Shown: one piece after another, positions 33,331 through 40,962 of the stretch
Position numbering within the stretch: the stretch's first letter is position 1
Layout: the number at the start of each line of letters is the position of its first letter
From: an uncultured Bacteroidales bacterium
Lineage (GTDB): Bacteria > Bacteroidota > Bacteroidia > Bacteroidales > Paludibacteraceae
Direction of reading: 5' to 3'
Assembly (NCBI GenBank): GCA_902799705.1
Contig: CADCBP010000012.1
Location: 1-64,000 of the forward strand
Length of the DNA stretch: 64,000 bases
Position numbers and translations under genes: made by a program
The notes under the pieces: generated by a model
Told to the model about the DNA's origin: nothing
Seen by the model: only the letters and a program-made list of their open reading frames with translations
Database searches by the model: none

Positions 33331-34743
33331 TTATTTACGCAGCAGGCAGAGGTTCAGCGTCTTGCGGATGAGCCAGGCGAGGATGAAATAGATAATCGTG
33401 ATGACGAGCAGCGGGATGAGCGCATCGAACGTACGGGAACGGATGAGGTCACTGGCACCGATATAACCCACGATAGAGGTGTTCTTCAAGAGCGAGATAC
33501 ATTCGCCTGTGTAGAGCGGCAGACCTTTGCGCAGCGCCTGCGGGAAGACGATACCCATGAAGGTCTTGAAGGGCGTGAAACCGAGACTCAGTCCGGCTTC
33601 GGTCTGTCCTTTGGGGACCGCTGAGATAGAGGTGTCGAAGATACTTCCCGCCGAGGACGCAAAGCACATGGCGAAAGCCACGATAGCCACCAGGGTAGCA
33701 CTCATGCCGGAGTTGGCAAAGACCACATAGAACAGGATGAGCAGCAAGACGAGTGTCGGGATACCATTGATGAAATCGCCGTAGAGGTCCGCCAGTCCGC
33801 GCAGCCATCTGCGTTTGCTGCGGCGGCAGGCACAGACGCCTATGCCAAGGACAGTGCCTAAGAGTATAGCAAAGAGCGTGATTTTGACGGTCTCGACAAG
33901 ACCGTCCCAGATGAGTTTGATTCGGTTCTCTTTGATGAGGTTCATGTGAATGCGCTCACCCAGCCCCATACGTGCGTCACGTGAGTGGTCCACAATGAAA
34001 TAGCCCGGGTGGCATTTATAGTAGGGGGCAGAGAAATCCATCGATTTCTGGCGTTCCTCCGTGATGAAAAGACAGCCGGAGAACACATCCGCCTTGCCGG
34101 TGTTGATTGCCATGATAGCCGAGCCGACATCCATAAACTGCATCTCAAACGGCCGCCCGATGGAATGCGCGAAACGCCGGAGGATGTCAGCATCCAAGCC
34201 TTGCCACTTGCCGCCTTCGCCCACATAACTGATAGGGGCTATATTCACAGCACAGACACAATACAGGGGTTTGGCTCCTTCGGGGATGGTATAGGCAGGC
34301 TCCTCCACATAGGGTCCGCCGTTGATCCAGTAGTTGGTGATGTCTTCCAGCGGAGCCGAGGCAAGGAAAGCGTTGAGCTGTCTGGCAATTTCGGTGTTGC
34401 CTTTGCGGATGGCAAAAGCCACATCGAAACACTCGTCTCCGACAAAGGCTTTCTTCATGCCCAGACGCTTCATATCATCCTTTGTAAGCATCACTTCGTC
34501 GCTCACATAGACATCGGCGTGCCCTTGCCGCACAGCCTGCACGCCATCTGCTTCGCTGGACGTAAGAAAAAGTTGCACATCGGCGCGTTTCTCGTACTTC
34601 TGCTGGTAATAACTGCCGTTGGAGGCTGCCAGTACAAGGCCGGAGAGATCCTCCTCCGATTTGGGCTCCCGATAGTCCTCCCCATTCGAACAAGCGGTGA
34701 GGGCATAGAGCGTAATAAGCAGGTAAAACAGTGGATTTTTCAT
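33331..34743 (-). CDS. amino-acid ABC transporter, fused binding protein and permease
   Basis: A 470-aa fusion. A lipoprotein signal (MKNPLFYLLITLYALTAC) leads into a solute-binding domain (~20-265) with 'ISYVGEGGKWQGLDADILRRFA' and 'FSGCLFITEERQKSMDFSAPYY'. A HisMQ-type permease follows (~285-470), with helices and the EAA loop 'AGLSLGFTPFKTFMGIVFPQALR'. It should import a polar amino acid together with the ATPase at 30660-31671, which is broken. Directly downstream of the dipeptidase (1-bp gap), suggesting uptake of D-Ala or another peptide product. Confidence 0.9.
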   Translation of the reverse strand: MKNPLFYLLITLYALTACSNGEDYREPKSEEDLSGLVLAASNGSYYQQKYEKRADVQLFLTSSEADGVQAVRQGHADVYVSDEVMLTKDDMKRLGMKKAFVGDECFDVAFAIRKGNTEIARQLNAFLASAPLEDITNYWINGGPYVEEPAYTIPEGAKPLYCVCAVNIAPISYVGEGGKWQGLDADILRRFAHSIGRPFEMQFMDVGSAIMAINTGKADVFSGCLFITEERQKSMDFSAPYYKCHPGYFIVDHSRDARMGLGERIHMNLIKENRIKLIWDGLVETVKITLFAILLGTVLGIGVCACRRSKRRWLRGLADLYGDFINGIPTLVLLLILFYVVFANSGMSATLVAIVAFAMCFASSAGSIFDTSISAVPKGQTEAGLSLGFTPFKTFMGIVFPQALRKGLPLYTGECISLLKNTSIVGYIGASDLIRSRTFDALIPLLVITIIYFILAWLIRKTLNLCLLRK

Positions 34744-34744
34744 A

Positions 34745-35452
34745 TCATAATTGCCTAATTGGGAAATCGAAATAGGTATCTGGGAAAGGTTCGTTGCGGA
34801 GGGTAAAATGCCACCACTCGCTGTCTATCGGCTCAAAGCCGTGACGGAGCATCGCCTTGCGCAAGGTGAGACGGTTCTCGGACTGGCGGTAGAGCTTGCA
34901 GGGGTAGTCCGGATGGCTCTCCTCGCCGAACCAGTCGAACGGCGAACCCATGTCGAGTTCCTTGCCTGTAGCCGCATCGATGAGCGTCAGATCGACCGTC
35001 GAACCGCGCGAATGGGATGAGCGCGCATAGATATAGCCCTGCTCAAAGAGCACCGATTTGTCCACCATGGGATAGAAAATCTTCTTCATCGCCGTGTCCT
35101 GCACGTTCTCCGCCCAGCGGATGAAATGGTTGACGGCGGTCTGCGGGCGGTAGGTGTCCCAAATCTTGAGGCGGTAGCCGTACGATTTCAGTTCGTCGCT
35201 GACGGCTTTGAGCGAGTCTGCCGCCTGGCGTGTCATGAGCGCTACCGGCTGCTCGTAGCCGTCGATGCGTTCACCCACAAAATTATACGTGCTGTAGTAG
35301 CGGATCTCCAAAATCGCATCGGGAATGATGTCTGTCAGATTGACAAACGCACTGCTGTCCTTCTCCGGCTCGGGAGCAGGCTGCTGTTTTTGGCACGAAA
35401 GCAACAGAATAAGGGACAAAGGGACGATGTACAATGTACGAAGATATTTCAT
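34745..35452 (-). CDS. D-Ala-D-Ala dipeptidase (VanX/DdpX family), lipoprotein
   Basis: The start at 35452 gives a lipoprotein signal (MKYLRTLYIVPLSLILLLSC). The VanX-type zinc site is visible: 'SSHSRGSTVDLTL' (His and Asp ligands) and 'EWWHF' (base Glu and His ligand), with the substrate-binding Arg in 'WDTYRP'. VanX-family periplasmic enzymes here more likely recycle cell-wall dipeptides than give vancomycin resistance; no vanHA partners exist nearby. Its ORF runs into the transporter gene 1 bp later. Promoter at 35493-35523. Confidence 0.92.
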   Translation of the reverse strand: MKYLRTLYIVPLSLILLLSCQKQQPAPEPEKDSSAFVNLTDIIPDAILEIRYYSTYNFVGERIDGYEQPVALMTRQAADSLKAVSDELKSYGYRLKIWDTYRPQTAVNHFIRWAENVQDTAMKKIFYPMVDKSVLFEQGYIYARSSHSRGSTVDLTLIDAATGKELDMGSPFDWFGEESHPDYPCKLYRQSENRLTLRKAMLRHGFEPIDSEWWHFTLRNEPFPDTYFDFPIRQL

Positions 35453-35492
35453 ATGCTGATGTATTATTTGGTCGGCATTCATTAAAACGCCG

Positions 35493-35523
35493 CAAAGATA
35501 CAATAAAAAATGCATATATGCAA
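35493..35523 (-). promoter_or_regulatory. promoter of the dipeptidase-transporter operon
   Basis: Minus strand: TTG (35523-35521), 20 nt, TATCTTTG (35500-35493). Confidence 0.85.
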
Positions 35524-35542
35524 AAAAGAACTGAATGAGGAC

Positions 35543-35578
35543 GAAAAAAAAGAGAGTGTGTTTGTGAAACACACCCTC
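35543..35578 (-). terminator. terminator of the oxidative-stress cluster
   Basis: On the minus strand GAGGGTGTGTT pairs with AACACACTCTC around a 5-nt loop, followed by TTTTTTTT. It ends the run of genes 37418 to 35611. Confidence 0.85.
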
Positions 35579-35610
35579 CATCAGATTTAGCAGAACTACT
35601 TTGCTAGATA

Positions 35611-35784
35611 TTAGTTTGCGGGAGCCCATTTACAACGAACGGGCGAAACGATGGCACCTTCTTTTTTGAGTTCAGCGAAGACTTTGTCCACCTCTTTGCG
35701 GTCTGCGCCGAGCGCGGTGGTTACCTCGCCAGCCGAAACCGGCTTGCCTGCTGCACGCATGGCAGCTAATACTTGCTCTTTCAT
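35611..35784 (-). CDS. 57-aa winged-helix-like protein
   Basis: ATG at 35784 to TAA at 35611. The sequence 'LAAMRAAGKPVSAGEVTTALGADRKEVDKVFAELKKEGAIVSPVRCKWAPA' has the layout of a minimal winged HTH (helix, HTH, wing). I recall such tiny proteins beside redox genes in Bacteroidales. The single Cys in 'VRCKW' could sense redox state; that is speculation. It is separated from the ferritin-like gene by a 153-bp gap with CCTTTAGCG-AGCGGTC repeats. Confidence 0.7.
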   Translation of the reverse strand: MKEQVLAAMRAAGKPVSAGEVTTALGADRKEVDKVFAELKKEGAIVSPVRCKWAPAN

Positions 35785-35800
35785 AATTTATGGGATTAAT

Positions 35801-35932
35801 GACCGCCCTTCGGGCTAAAGGAATAAGGAATAAAGACTTAAATGTTTCGTCTTGGAGTTGTGCTACTTCCGGCATTTGTGTTTAGTCTATTGTCCTTTAG
35901 CGTAGCGGTCCTTACTCCTTTAGCGAAGCGGT
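35801..35932. repeat. CCTTTAGC...GCGGTC repeats
   Basis: TCCTTTAGCGTAGCGGTC (from 35893) and TCCTTTAGCGAAGCGGTC (from 35917) are direct repeats. An inverted relative, GACCGCCCTTCGGGCTAAAGGA-like, begins at 35801. The inverted copies could form a large hairpin between the ferritin-like and winged-helix genes. Confidence 0.6.
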
Positions 35933-35937
35933 CTAAA

Positions 35938-36398
35938 TTACATCATTTCGATGAGAAAGTTCTCGTAACCCAGCTTGTCAATGTAGTTGAGGTACTGCTT
36001 CTCCCAAGCCATGTGCTCTACCTCGCCGTCAATCCATTTCTGGATGAGTTTCTGGGTGGGGTAATCATCGGAGAAAGCCGCAGCCAGTTCGCTGAGTTCT
36101 TTGATTGCACCCTCGTTGTAGTCGGTCTCGATCTGCTGTTTCGGGTCATCGTAGAACGGGAACTCGATGGTCTTCATTGCCTCCTGCAACTCTGTCGGTT
36201 TGCAGCCGAGCTCTACCAGACGGTTGAGAACCTCTTCTGCCTCGTCCCACTCTTCCTCTGCTTCCTCTTTCCATTTGTCGGCGAGCTTGTTCCAGCCGTT
36301 CAGACGGTCGTACGCCGAGAAAGCGAAATGTTGTTTACTGTTTCCAAACCATACTGCGCCCAGATATGCCAGGCCCTTCAGTGCTTCTTCTTTTTCAT
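35938..36398 (-). CDS. ferritin-like/bacterioferritin-type protein with frame slip at codon 3
   Basis: The body reads 'EEALKGLAYLGAVWFGNSKQHFAF', 'WKEEAEEEWDEAEEVLNRL', 'DDPKQQIETDYNEGAIKEL' and 'DGEVEHMAWEKQYLNYI', a helical ferritin-like protein with Glu/His positions for a di-iron site. No in-frame start exists, but the ATG at 36398 is followed by five A residues; six would give MKKEEALKG... in frame. So it carries a 1-nt contraction in a homopolymer, either a sequencing error or a phase-variable tract. It lies 17 bp after the OhrR-like gene in a peroxide-defence cluster. Confidence 0.65.
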
Positions 36399-36415
36399 AA
36401 TTGTATAAATTTAAG

Positions 36416-36862
36416 TTATTTTTGTATTTTAGATAGTCCTTCTATCAGTTTATCAAGTGTGGGAATCATCGCAACGATCTCATCAGCCGATCCTATTTTG
36501 TCTGTGATTCTCGCGCTCAGGCAGTCCGGTATATTCACCATCTGCTCTCGCAGTTCCTTTCCTTTGGGAGTGAGCGAAACGATGCGCTGGCGTGTATCTT
36601 CGGTACCGCGTGTGCGGACGATCAGTCCGGCCTTCTCCATCCGCTGAAGCAGCGGTGTGATGGTATTGGTATCGAGCATCAGACGCTTTCCGATATCGCA
36701 CACCGGTTGCTTGTCGTTTTCCCACAGCACGAGCAGAACCAGGTATTGCGGATAGGTGATTCCTAACGGCGCAAAATAGGGCTGATAGATATTCGTAACG
36801 AGCCTGGCTGCCGTGTAGAGACGGAAGCAAAGCTGGTTATCTAATTTTAATTGCTCGTACAT
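36416..36862 (-). CDS. MarR/OhrR-family redox regulator
   Basis: The start at 36862 gives MYEQLKLDNQLCFRLY, the OhrR-like N-terminus in which the Cys (residue 12) senses organic peroxide; upstream in-frame codons overlap the glutathione peroxidase. The winged HTH is 'VCDIGKRLMLDTNTITPLLQRMEKAGLIVRTR'. It lies 16 bp after glutathione peroxidase and before a ferritin-like gene, so it probably represses this cluster until oxidised (known behaviour of OhrR; target inferred). Confidence 0.88.
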   Translation of the reverse strand: MYEQLKLDNQLCFRLYTAARLVTNIYQPYFAPLGITYPQYLVLLVLWENDKQPVCDIGKRLMLDTNTITPLLQRMEKAGLIVRTRGTEDTRQRIVSLTPKGKELREQMVNIPDCLSARITDKIGSADEIVAMIPTLDKLIEGLSKIQK

Positions 36863-36878
36863 ATAATCTAATAAGGAA

Positions 36879-37418
36879 TTATAAGTATTTGAGTACATCT
36901 TTCTCGATATCCTCGGGTTTTGTGGTCGGCGCATAGCGTCCCACTACGTTACCCTCGCGATCGACAAGGAACTTGGTGAAGTTCCAACGGATGTCATTCT
37001 CTTTCTTAAAGGTCTTGCTGATGCCTTTGAGCATTGTTGCTGTAGCTTTGGCTTTCAGGCCTTCGTATTTCTCCTCCGGACCATTCTCCTTGAGGTATGT
37101 GAAGAGCGGACTCTCGTTCTCTCCGTTGACCTCGATTTTCGAGAACTGCGGGAAAGATACTTTGTATTTGAGTTGGCAGAAAGAAACGATCTCTTCGTCC
37201 GTTCCCGGAGCCTGCTGACCGAACTGGTTGCAAGGGAAGTCGAGGATCACCAGACCCTTGTCCTGGTATTTCTTGTAGAGGTTCTCAAGTGCCTCGTACT
37301 GCGGCGTAAATCCGCAACCCGTAGCGGTATTAACAACTAAAAGGACTTTGCCTTTGTACTCGTCCAATTTGACTTCGTTCTTCTTGGTGTCCAGCACCGT
37401 AAAATCATAGATATTCAT
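36879..37418 (-). CDS. glutathione peroxidase-family thiol peroxidase
   Basis: MNIYDFTVLDTKKNEV at 37418 is the usual cytoplasmic start; an in-frame ATG at 37451 would add MKHLLIILLTV, too short for a good signal. The peroxidatic Cys35 lies in 'NTATGCGFTPQY' (Cys, not selenocysteine), followed by 'LDFPCNQFGQQAPG' with the resolving-loop Cys and catalytic Gln, and 'WNFTKFLV'. Bacterial members usually use thioredoxin to reduce peroxides. It heads the OhrR cluster. Confidence 0.92.
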   Translation of the reverse strand: MNIYDFTVLDTKKNEVKLDEYKGKVLLVVNTATGCGFTPQYEALENLYKKYQDKGLVILDFPCNQFGQQAPGTDEEIVSFCQLKYKVSFPQFSKIEVNGENESPLFTYLKENGPEEKYEGLKAKATATMLKGISKTFKKENDIRWNFTKFLVDREGNVVGRYAPTTKPEDIEKDVLKYL

Positions 37419-37576
37419 AACTGTAAGTAATATAATTAATAAATGTTTCATAATACTCTCAAATGTGGTTTATGTCGTTCACGATGCAAAATTACTACAA
37501 ATATTTTAATGTCGCAAGCGATATATCTCGAAAGTGTATATTTTCTTAACTATCGTATGTTTTTTCTTAAAAACAA

Positions 37577-38368
37577 CTATAGTCTTGATGCGTGAGTAGA
37601 AACATCGATCTGCTCGGTACGCGCTCGCCACTCAGAATAGACCTGTGCGGCGGTTTCCTTGTCATTACGGGCAATCGTATGGAGATATTGATACATGTGT
37701 GTTTCCGCCTCATGGGGCAAGAGAGTCAGACAGCAGGTAAGTGTGTCTCCGAGAAAAGTCTCTTTGAGCCAATGAATAGAAAGGCAACGGATAGCGTGTG
37801 CATCAAGAAAAGTTTCGTCTGCCGATTGCATGGCGATAGAGAGGTACGTGCGGTTGTTGACATGTCCGTTGAAATCGAGATTAATTGGATTGACACGGTG
37901 CTCGATCTGCTGCAAGAGTGTACCTTCGGTGGTAAAACGTCGCTTCTTATGGGTGTCGGAAGTCATTTCCGGCAAGACAGGAATCCGCGGTTGGAAAGGC
38001 GTCATCGGTGCGAGACGGTGCGCTTCTGTATCAAGGAGTGTCCAACAGCCATAACCATGCGCTACCTCTACTCCGTCCGAACGGTGTACACGGAACTCGG
38101 CATAGAGACGAAGCGAACTTACTTCGCTGTTCCAGACCGTCACATCAATGTCATCGGACCAGAGGGCAGTCTGTTCTTCGAACCACGCGTTAAACTCCGT
38201 AATTATCCACATCCGGTTCTCCTTAATGACATCAAAAGCCGCCAAATGCAGATAAGACATAAAACGCGCCCAACAATCCTGATAATAAAGTAGTACGGCA
38301 CTTGGAGTCATACGATAACGCGTGTCCATGTCGGCCGCAGTAAGCGAATAACAATGTATATATTTCAT
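37577..38368 (-). CDS. acyl-ACP thioesterase
   Basis: A 263-aa double hot-dog protein of the FatA/bacterial acyl-ACP thioesterase family. It shows 'DMDTRYRMTPSAVLLYYQDCWARF', 'WIITEFNAWFEEQ' and, in the second hot-dog, 'LDFNGHVNNRTYL' with the Asn/His catalytic region. It hydrolyses acyl-ACP to free fatty acid in the cytoplasm. It is the last gene of the operon that starts with the TonB receptor, 15 bp after the metallo-hydrolase. Confidence 0.9.
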   Translation of the reverse strand: MKYIHCYSLTAADMDTRYRMTPSAVLLYYQDCWARFMSYLHLAAFDVIKENRMWIITEFNAWFEEQTALWSDDIDVTVWNSEVSSLRLYAEFRVHRSDGVEVAHGYGCWTLLDTEAHRLAPMTPFQPRIPVLPEMTSDTHKKRRFTTEGTLLQQIEHRVNPINLDFNGHVNNRTYLSIAMQSADETFLDAHAIRCLSIHWLKETFLGDTLTCCLTLLPHEAETHMYQYLHTIARNDKETAAQVYSEWRARTEQIDVSTHASRL

Positions 38369-38383
38369 AGCATGAAGTGTTTT

Positions 38384-39454
38384 TTAAAATCTCACTATTG
38401 CTCCTATCGGGGCATCCAGGAGGCGGAGATCGTGTTTGGCAGCAATGCTGCGTGCCACGTTGTCCGGCTCATACCACGGGTGCATAGCCAGGGAATACTT
38501 GTCATGGTGGACCGTGAAGACCTGCTTGGCCTGTAGGTCGAGGATGGCTTTCTCGAGGTCATGGGGAGTTGTATGGATGTATTTCCAGTTAGCGTTGTAC
38601 TGACCATTCTCCAAAAAAGCGAGATCAACGGAACCGTAACGTCCGTATATCTCTGCAAAACGCTTGTCATAGCCTCCATCACCGCCGATATAAACCTTAC
38701 GGTCATTCGCTTCAACCATAAAGGAAGCCCAAAGCGTCTGATTACGCCTTCCCAACAAGCGGTTGCTAAAATGCCGACTTGGCAGACAAGTAATTCTTAA
38801 TTCGTAATTCTTAATTTCTAATTCCTCCGCCCAATCCATCTCAGTGATCTGCTGGTCTGAATAGCCCCAGTAACGGAGATAATCGGCGATACCGAGAGGA
38901 CAGACAACCTTCTTGACACGCTGACGGATATCACGGAGCGTAGCATAGTCCATGTGATCCCAATGCTCGTGGGTAACGATGAGTATATCAATGTCGGGAA
39001 TATCGTCCGGGCGATAGATATCCGTGCCGGGAAAAGCCTTCATCATCATGGATGACGGCCATTCGGGTTGGAGAACAGGGTCCACAAGAATACGTTTGCC
39101 GTCCAGGCAGAACAGATAGGACGAATGACCGAACCACACCAGCCAATCGCTGTCGGTCGGCAGGTTCTTTATGTCTGTCTTGACAGCAGGTAACGGTTCT
39201 TGCGGAACACGCAGTTTGTCTCTATTGGTCAAGAATCGCCACAAGATACCCGATGTGCTCGCTGTGTCACCTGTGAACTGCGGCGTCGGTTCCTGGTTCC
39301 GGAACATGCCTTCGTGCCAGTTCGGAGAAGACTGGATGCGTTCCTTCGAACGATGTCGCCATAGTCCGAATGCGGGATGCGAGAATACTGCCAGGCCTGT
39401 TCCGCCAAGCAATACGATGATACTGAATACGATTATCGACACCTTCTCCACCAT
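38384..39454 (-). CDS. MBL-fold metallo-hydrolase (NAPE-PLD/UlaG-like), membrane-anchored
   Basis: A 356-aa protein. One N-terminal membrane helix ('VSIIVFSIIVLLGGTGLAVF') leads to a metallo-beta-lactamase fold with 'VTHEHWDHMDYATL', 'FLENGQYNANW' and 'FTVHHDKYSLAMHPW'. The architecture matches N-acyl-phosphatidylethanolamine phospholipase D-like proteins, so a lipid substrate is plausible beside the thioesterase and the DUF1295 protein. Codons around 38797-38827 encode an in-frame low-complexity insert (EIKNYELRI) typical of Bacteroidales. Confidence 0.87.
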   Translation of the reverse strand: MVEKVSIIVFSIIVLLGGTGLAVFSHPAFGLWRHRSKERIQSSPNWHEGMFRNQEPTPQFTGDTASTSGILWRFLTNRDKLRVPQEPLPAVKTDIKNLPTDSDWLVWFGHSSYLFCLDGKRILVDPVLQPEWPSSMMMKAFPGTDIYRPDDIPDIDILIVTHEHWDHMDYATLRDIRQRVKKVVCPLGIADYLRYWGYSDQQITEMDWAEELEIKNYELRITCLPSRHFSNRLLGRRNQTLWASFMVEANDRKVYIGGDGGYDKRFAEIYGRYGSVDLAFLENGQYNANWKYIHTTPHDLEKAILDLQAKQVFTVHHDKYSLAMHPWYEPDNVARSIAAKHDLRLLDAPIGAIVRF

Positions 39455-39466
39455 CTGCCATATGGT

Positions 39467-40063
39467 TTATTTATAAGTCACTGTCTCTGACAGCGGTTTA
39501 CGGTTGAAATGGTGCTCACTGGGCTTGGAGTTCTCCGCAGCATAGCCGCACGGCATCAGGAAGGATGGCTTGTGGTTGGACGGCAGACCAAATGCCGCTG
39601 CTACTTCCGCAGCGTCAAACCACTTCACCCAACAAGTGCCGAGACCCAATTCTGTTGCCTCCATCATCATGTGCGTGCCGATAATAGAACAATCCATATT
39701 TCCGGAACTCTCTCCGTCCTTGGTCCATGCCAATTCGGTGTCGTAGCATACGAGAAAAACAACCGGTGCACCGTAAGCACAACGGGTCAACTCGTTGATT
39801 TTGGCAATCGCTTCGGGACTTTGCAGCACATAGATATGCTGCGGTTGCACGTTCTTGGCAGTCGGAGCCAATCGGCCGGCTTCAAGAATGGAATCCAGTT
39901 TGGCTTGCTCAACAGGAGTTTGCGCGTACTCACGCACCGCATAACGCCGGCGTGCTAAATCCATAAAAACATTGGACTTCCGGTCATTAACCGTTTGCTC
40001 AGTTTGGGGAGCGCAGGCAGCAAGCATCGTTGCTACACATGCGAAAAGAAAGATTTTTTTCAT
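39467..40063 (-). CDS. nitroreductase-family lipoprotein
   Basis: The start at 40063 shares one base with the preceding stop (TAATG) and gives a lipoprotein signal MKKIFLFACVATMLAAC. The mature part is a complete nitroreductase: 'ARRRYAVREYAQTPVE', 'ILEAGRLAPTAKNVQPQHIYVL', 'GTHMMMEATELGLGTCWVKWF' and 'KPSFLMPCGYAAE'. These are FMN-dependent NAD(P)H oxidoreductases. An exported, lipid-anchored form is unusual but recurrent in Bacteroidales. A dead relative lies at 18042. Confidence 0.9.
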   Translation of the reverse strand: MKKIFLFACVATMLAACAPQTEQTVNDRKSNVFMDLARRRYAVREYAQTPVEQAKLDSILEAGRLAPTAKNVQPQHIYVLQSPEAIAKINELTRCAYGAPVVFLVCYDTELAWTKDGESSGNMDCSIIGTHMMMEATELGLGTCWVKWFDAAEVAAAFGLPSNHKPSFLMPCGYAAENSKPSEHHFNRKPLSETVTYK

Positions 40064-40941
40064 TATATCAATATTCTTGTTTGTTTGCGATATTCGGCGT
40101 AGCCGGGTTTGTTGGCGAGCTGACGCTTCTCCATCAACGGGATACTGATGCCTAAAAAGAGTGCCGTCATGGCGATCGGACCGCCGATAAACATATCTAT
40201 GCCGTTCAGTGCGGCGTACATGATCCATATCCCCCACCAGAACTGAATCTCCCCAAAATAGTTCGGATGACGCCCGTGCTTCCATAGACCTACATTGCAG
40301 TACTTGCCCGGATTGGCGGCACGGAAATCATGAATCTGCTTGTCCGCTATCAATTGGATGGTAGCCGAACTCAGACAAACGATAAAACCGAAGGCCAAAA
40401 GGCAAGAGTTGAAAGTTGAAAGTTGAAAGTCGAAAGAATCCAGTTCATATAATTTCAGCCCCGGCAGCATAGCAACGAAGACTACCAGCGTCGGCACCAT
40501 GTTGAGACCCAAAAGATTGATGGCGTGAAAAACAAGCGGGTGTTGGCTGCGGTATTTGGTATAACGCCAGTCCTCATGCGCTATCCCTTTAAAGGTAATC
40601 ACCCAGTTGCGCGTGAGACGCCAACCCCAATACCAGGAAGCGACAAGCAGCAGGATGACCGGCAGCGACCATACTCCGGTATAACATGCCCACAACAGAA
40701 AGACTACCGGAGGGAAGACACTCCAATACGGGTCATAGACGGATACGTTCTCGTAAAGCAAGCCAAAAGCCCACACTACTATCGTTGCCAGCACGTCGGC
40801 GCAGAAGAGAGCGATGATGGGATGAAGAGTAAGCGGAGCGGTGGTTAAGAAACGGAACAAGAACCAACCCGCCAAACCAGCGAGTACGTAAATAGCGGTT
40901 ATCAGCGCTATACTACACCATTTTGAATAGTCTCTTTTCAT
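40063..40941 (-). CDS. DUF1295 / steroid 5-alpha-reductase-like membrane protein
   Basis: A 292-aa protein with six to seven membrane helices. The C-terminal signature 'YCNVGLWKHGRHPNYFGEIQFWWGIW' and 'EKRQLANKPGYAEYRKQT' identifies the DUF1295 branch of the ICMT/steroid-reductase superfamily. It likely reduces or methylates a lipid with NADPH or SAM. Codons at ~40407-40432 hold an in-frame low-complexity insert (FDFQLSTFNS). It is 21 bp downstream of the TonB receptor. Confidence 0.85.
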   Translation of the reverse strand: MKRDYSKWCSIALITAIYVLAGLAGWFLFRFLTTAPLTLHPIIALFCADVLATIVVWAFGLLYENVSVYDPYWSVFPPVVFLLWACYTGVWSLPVILLLVASWYWGWRLTRNWVITFKGIAHEDWRYTKYRSQHPLVFHAINLLGLNMVPTLVVFVAMLPGLKLYELDSFDFQLSTFNSCLLAFGFIVCLSSATIQLIADKQIHDFRAANPGKYCNVGLWKHGRHPNYFGEIQFWWGIWIMYAALNGIDMFIGGPIAMTALFLGISIPLMEKRQLANKPGYAEYRKQTRILI

Positions 40942-40962
40942 ATTTATCCGGATTTATTCAGT

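Noticed and set aside
34745-35452. Vancomycin resistance gene vanX
   Set aside because: The family match is good but no vanH/vanA/vanRS genes are present; it is a lipoprotein coupled to an amino-acid transporter, so wall recycling is likelier.
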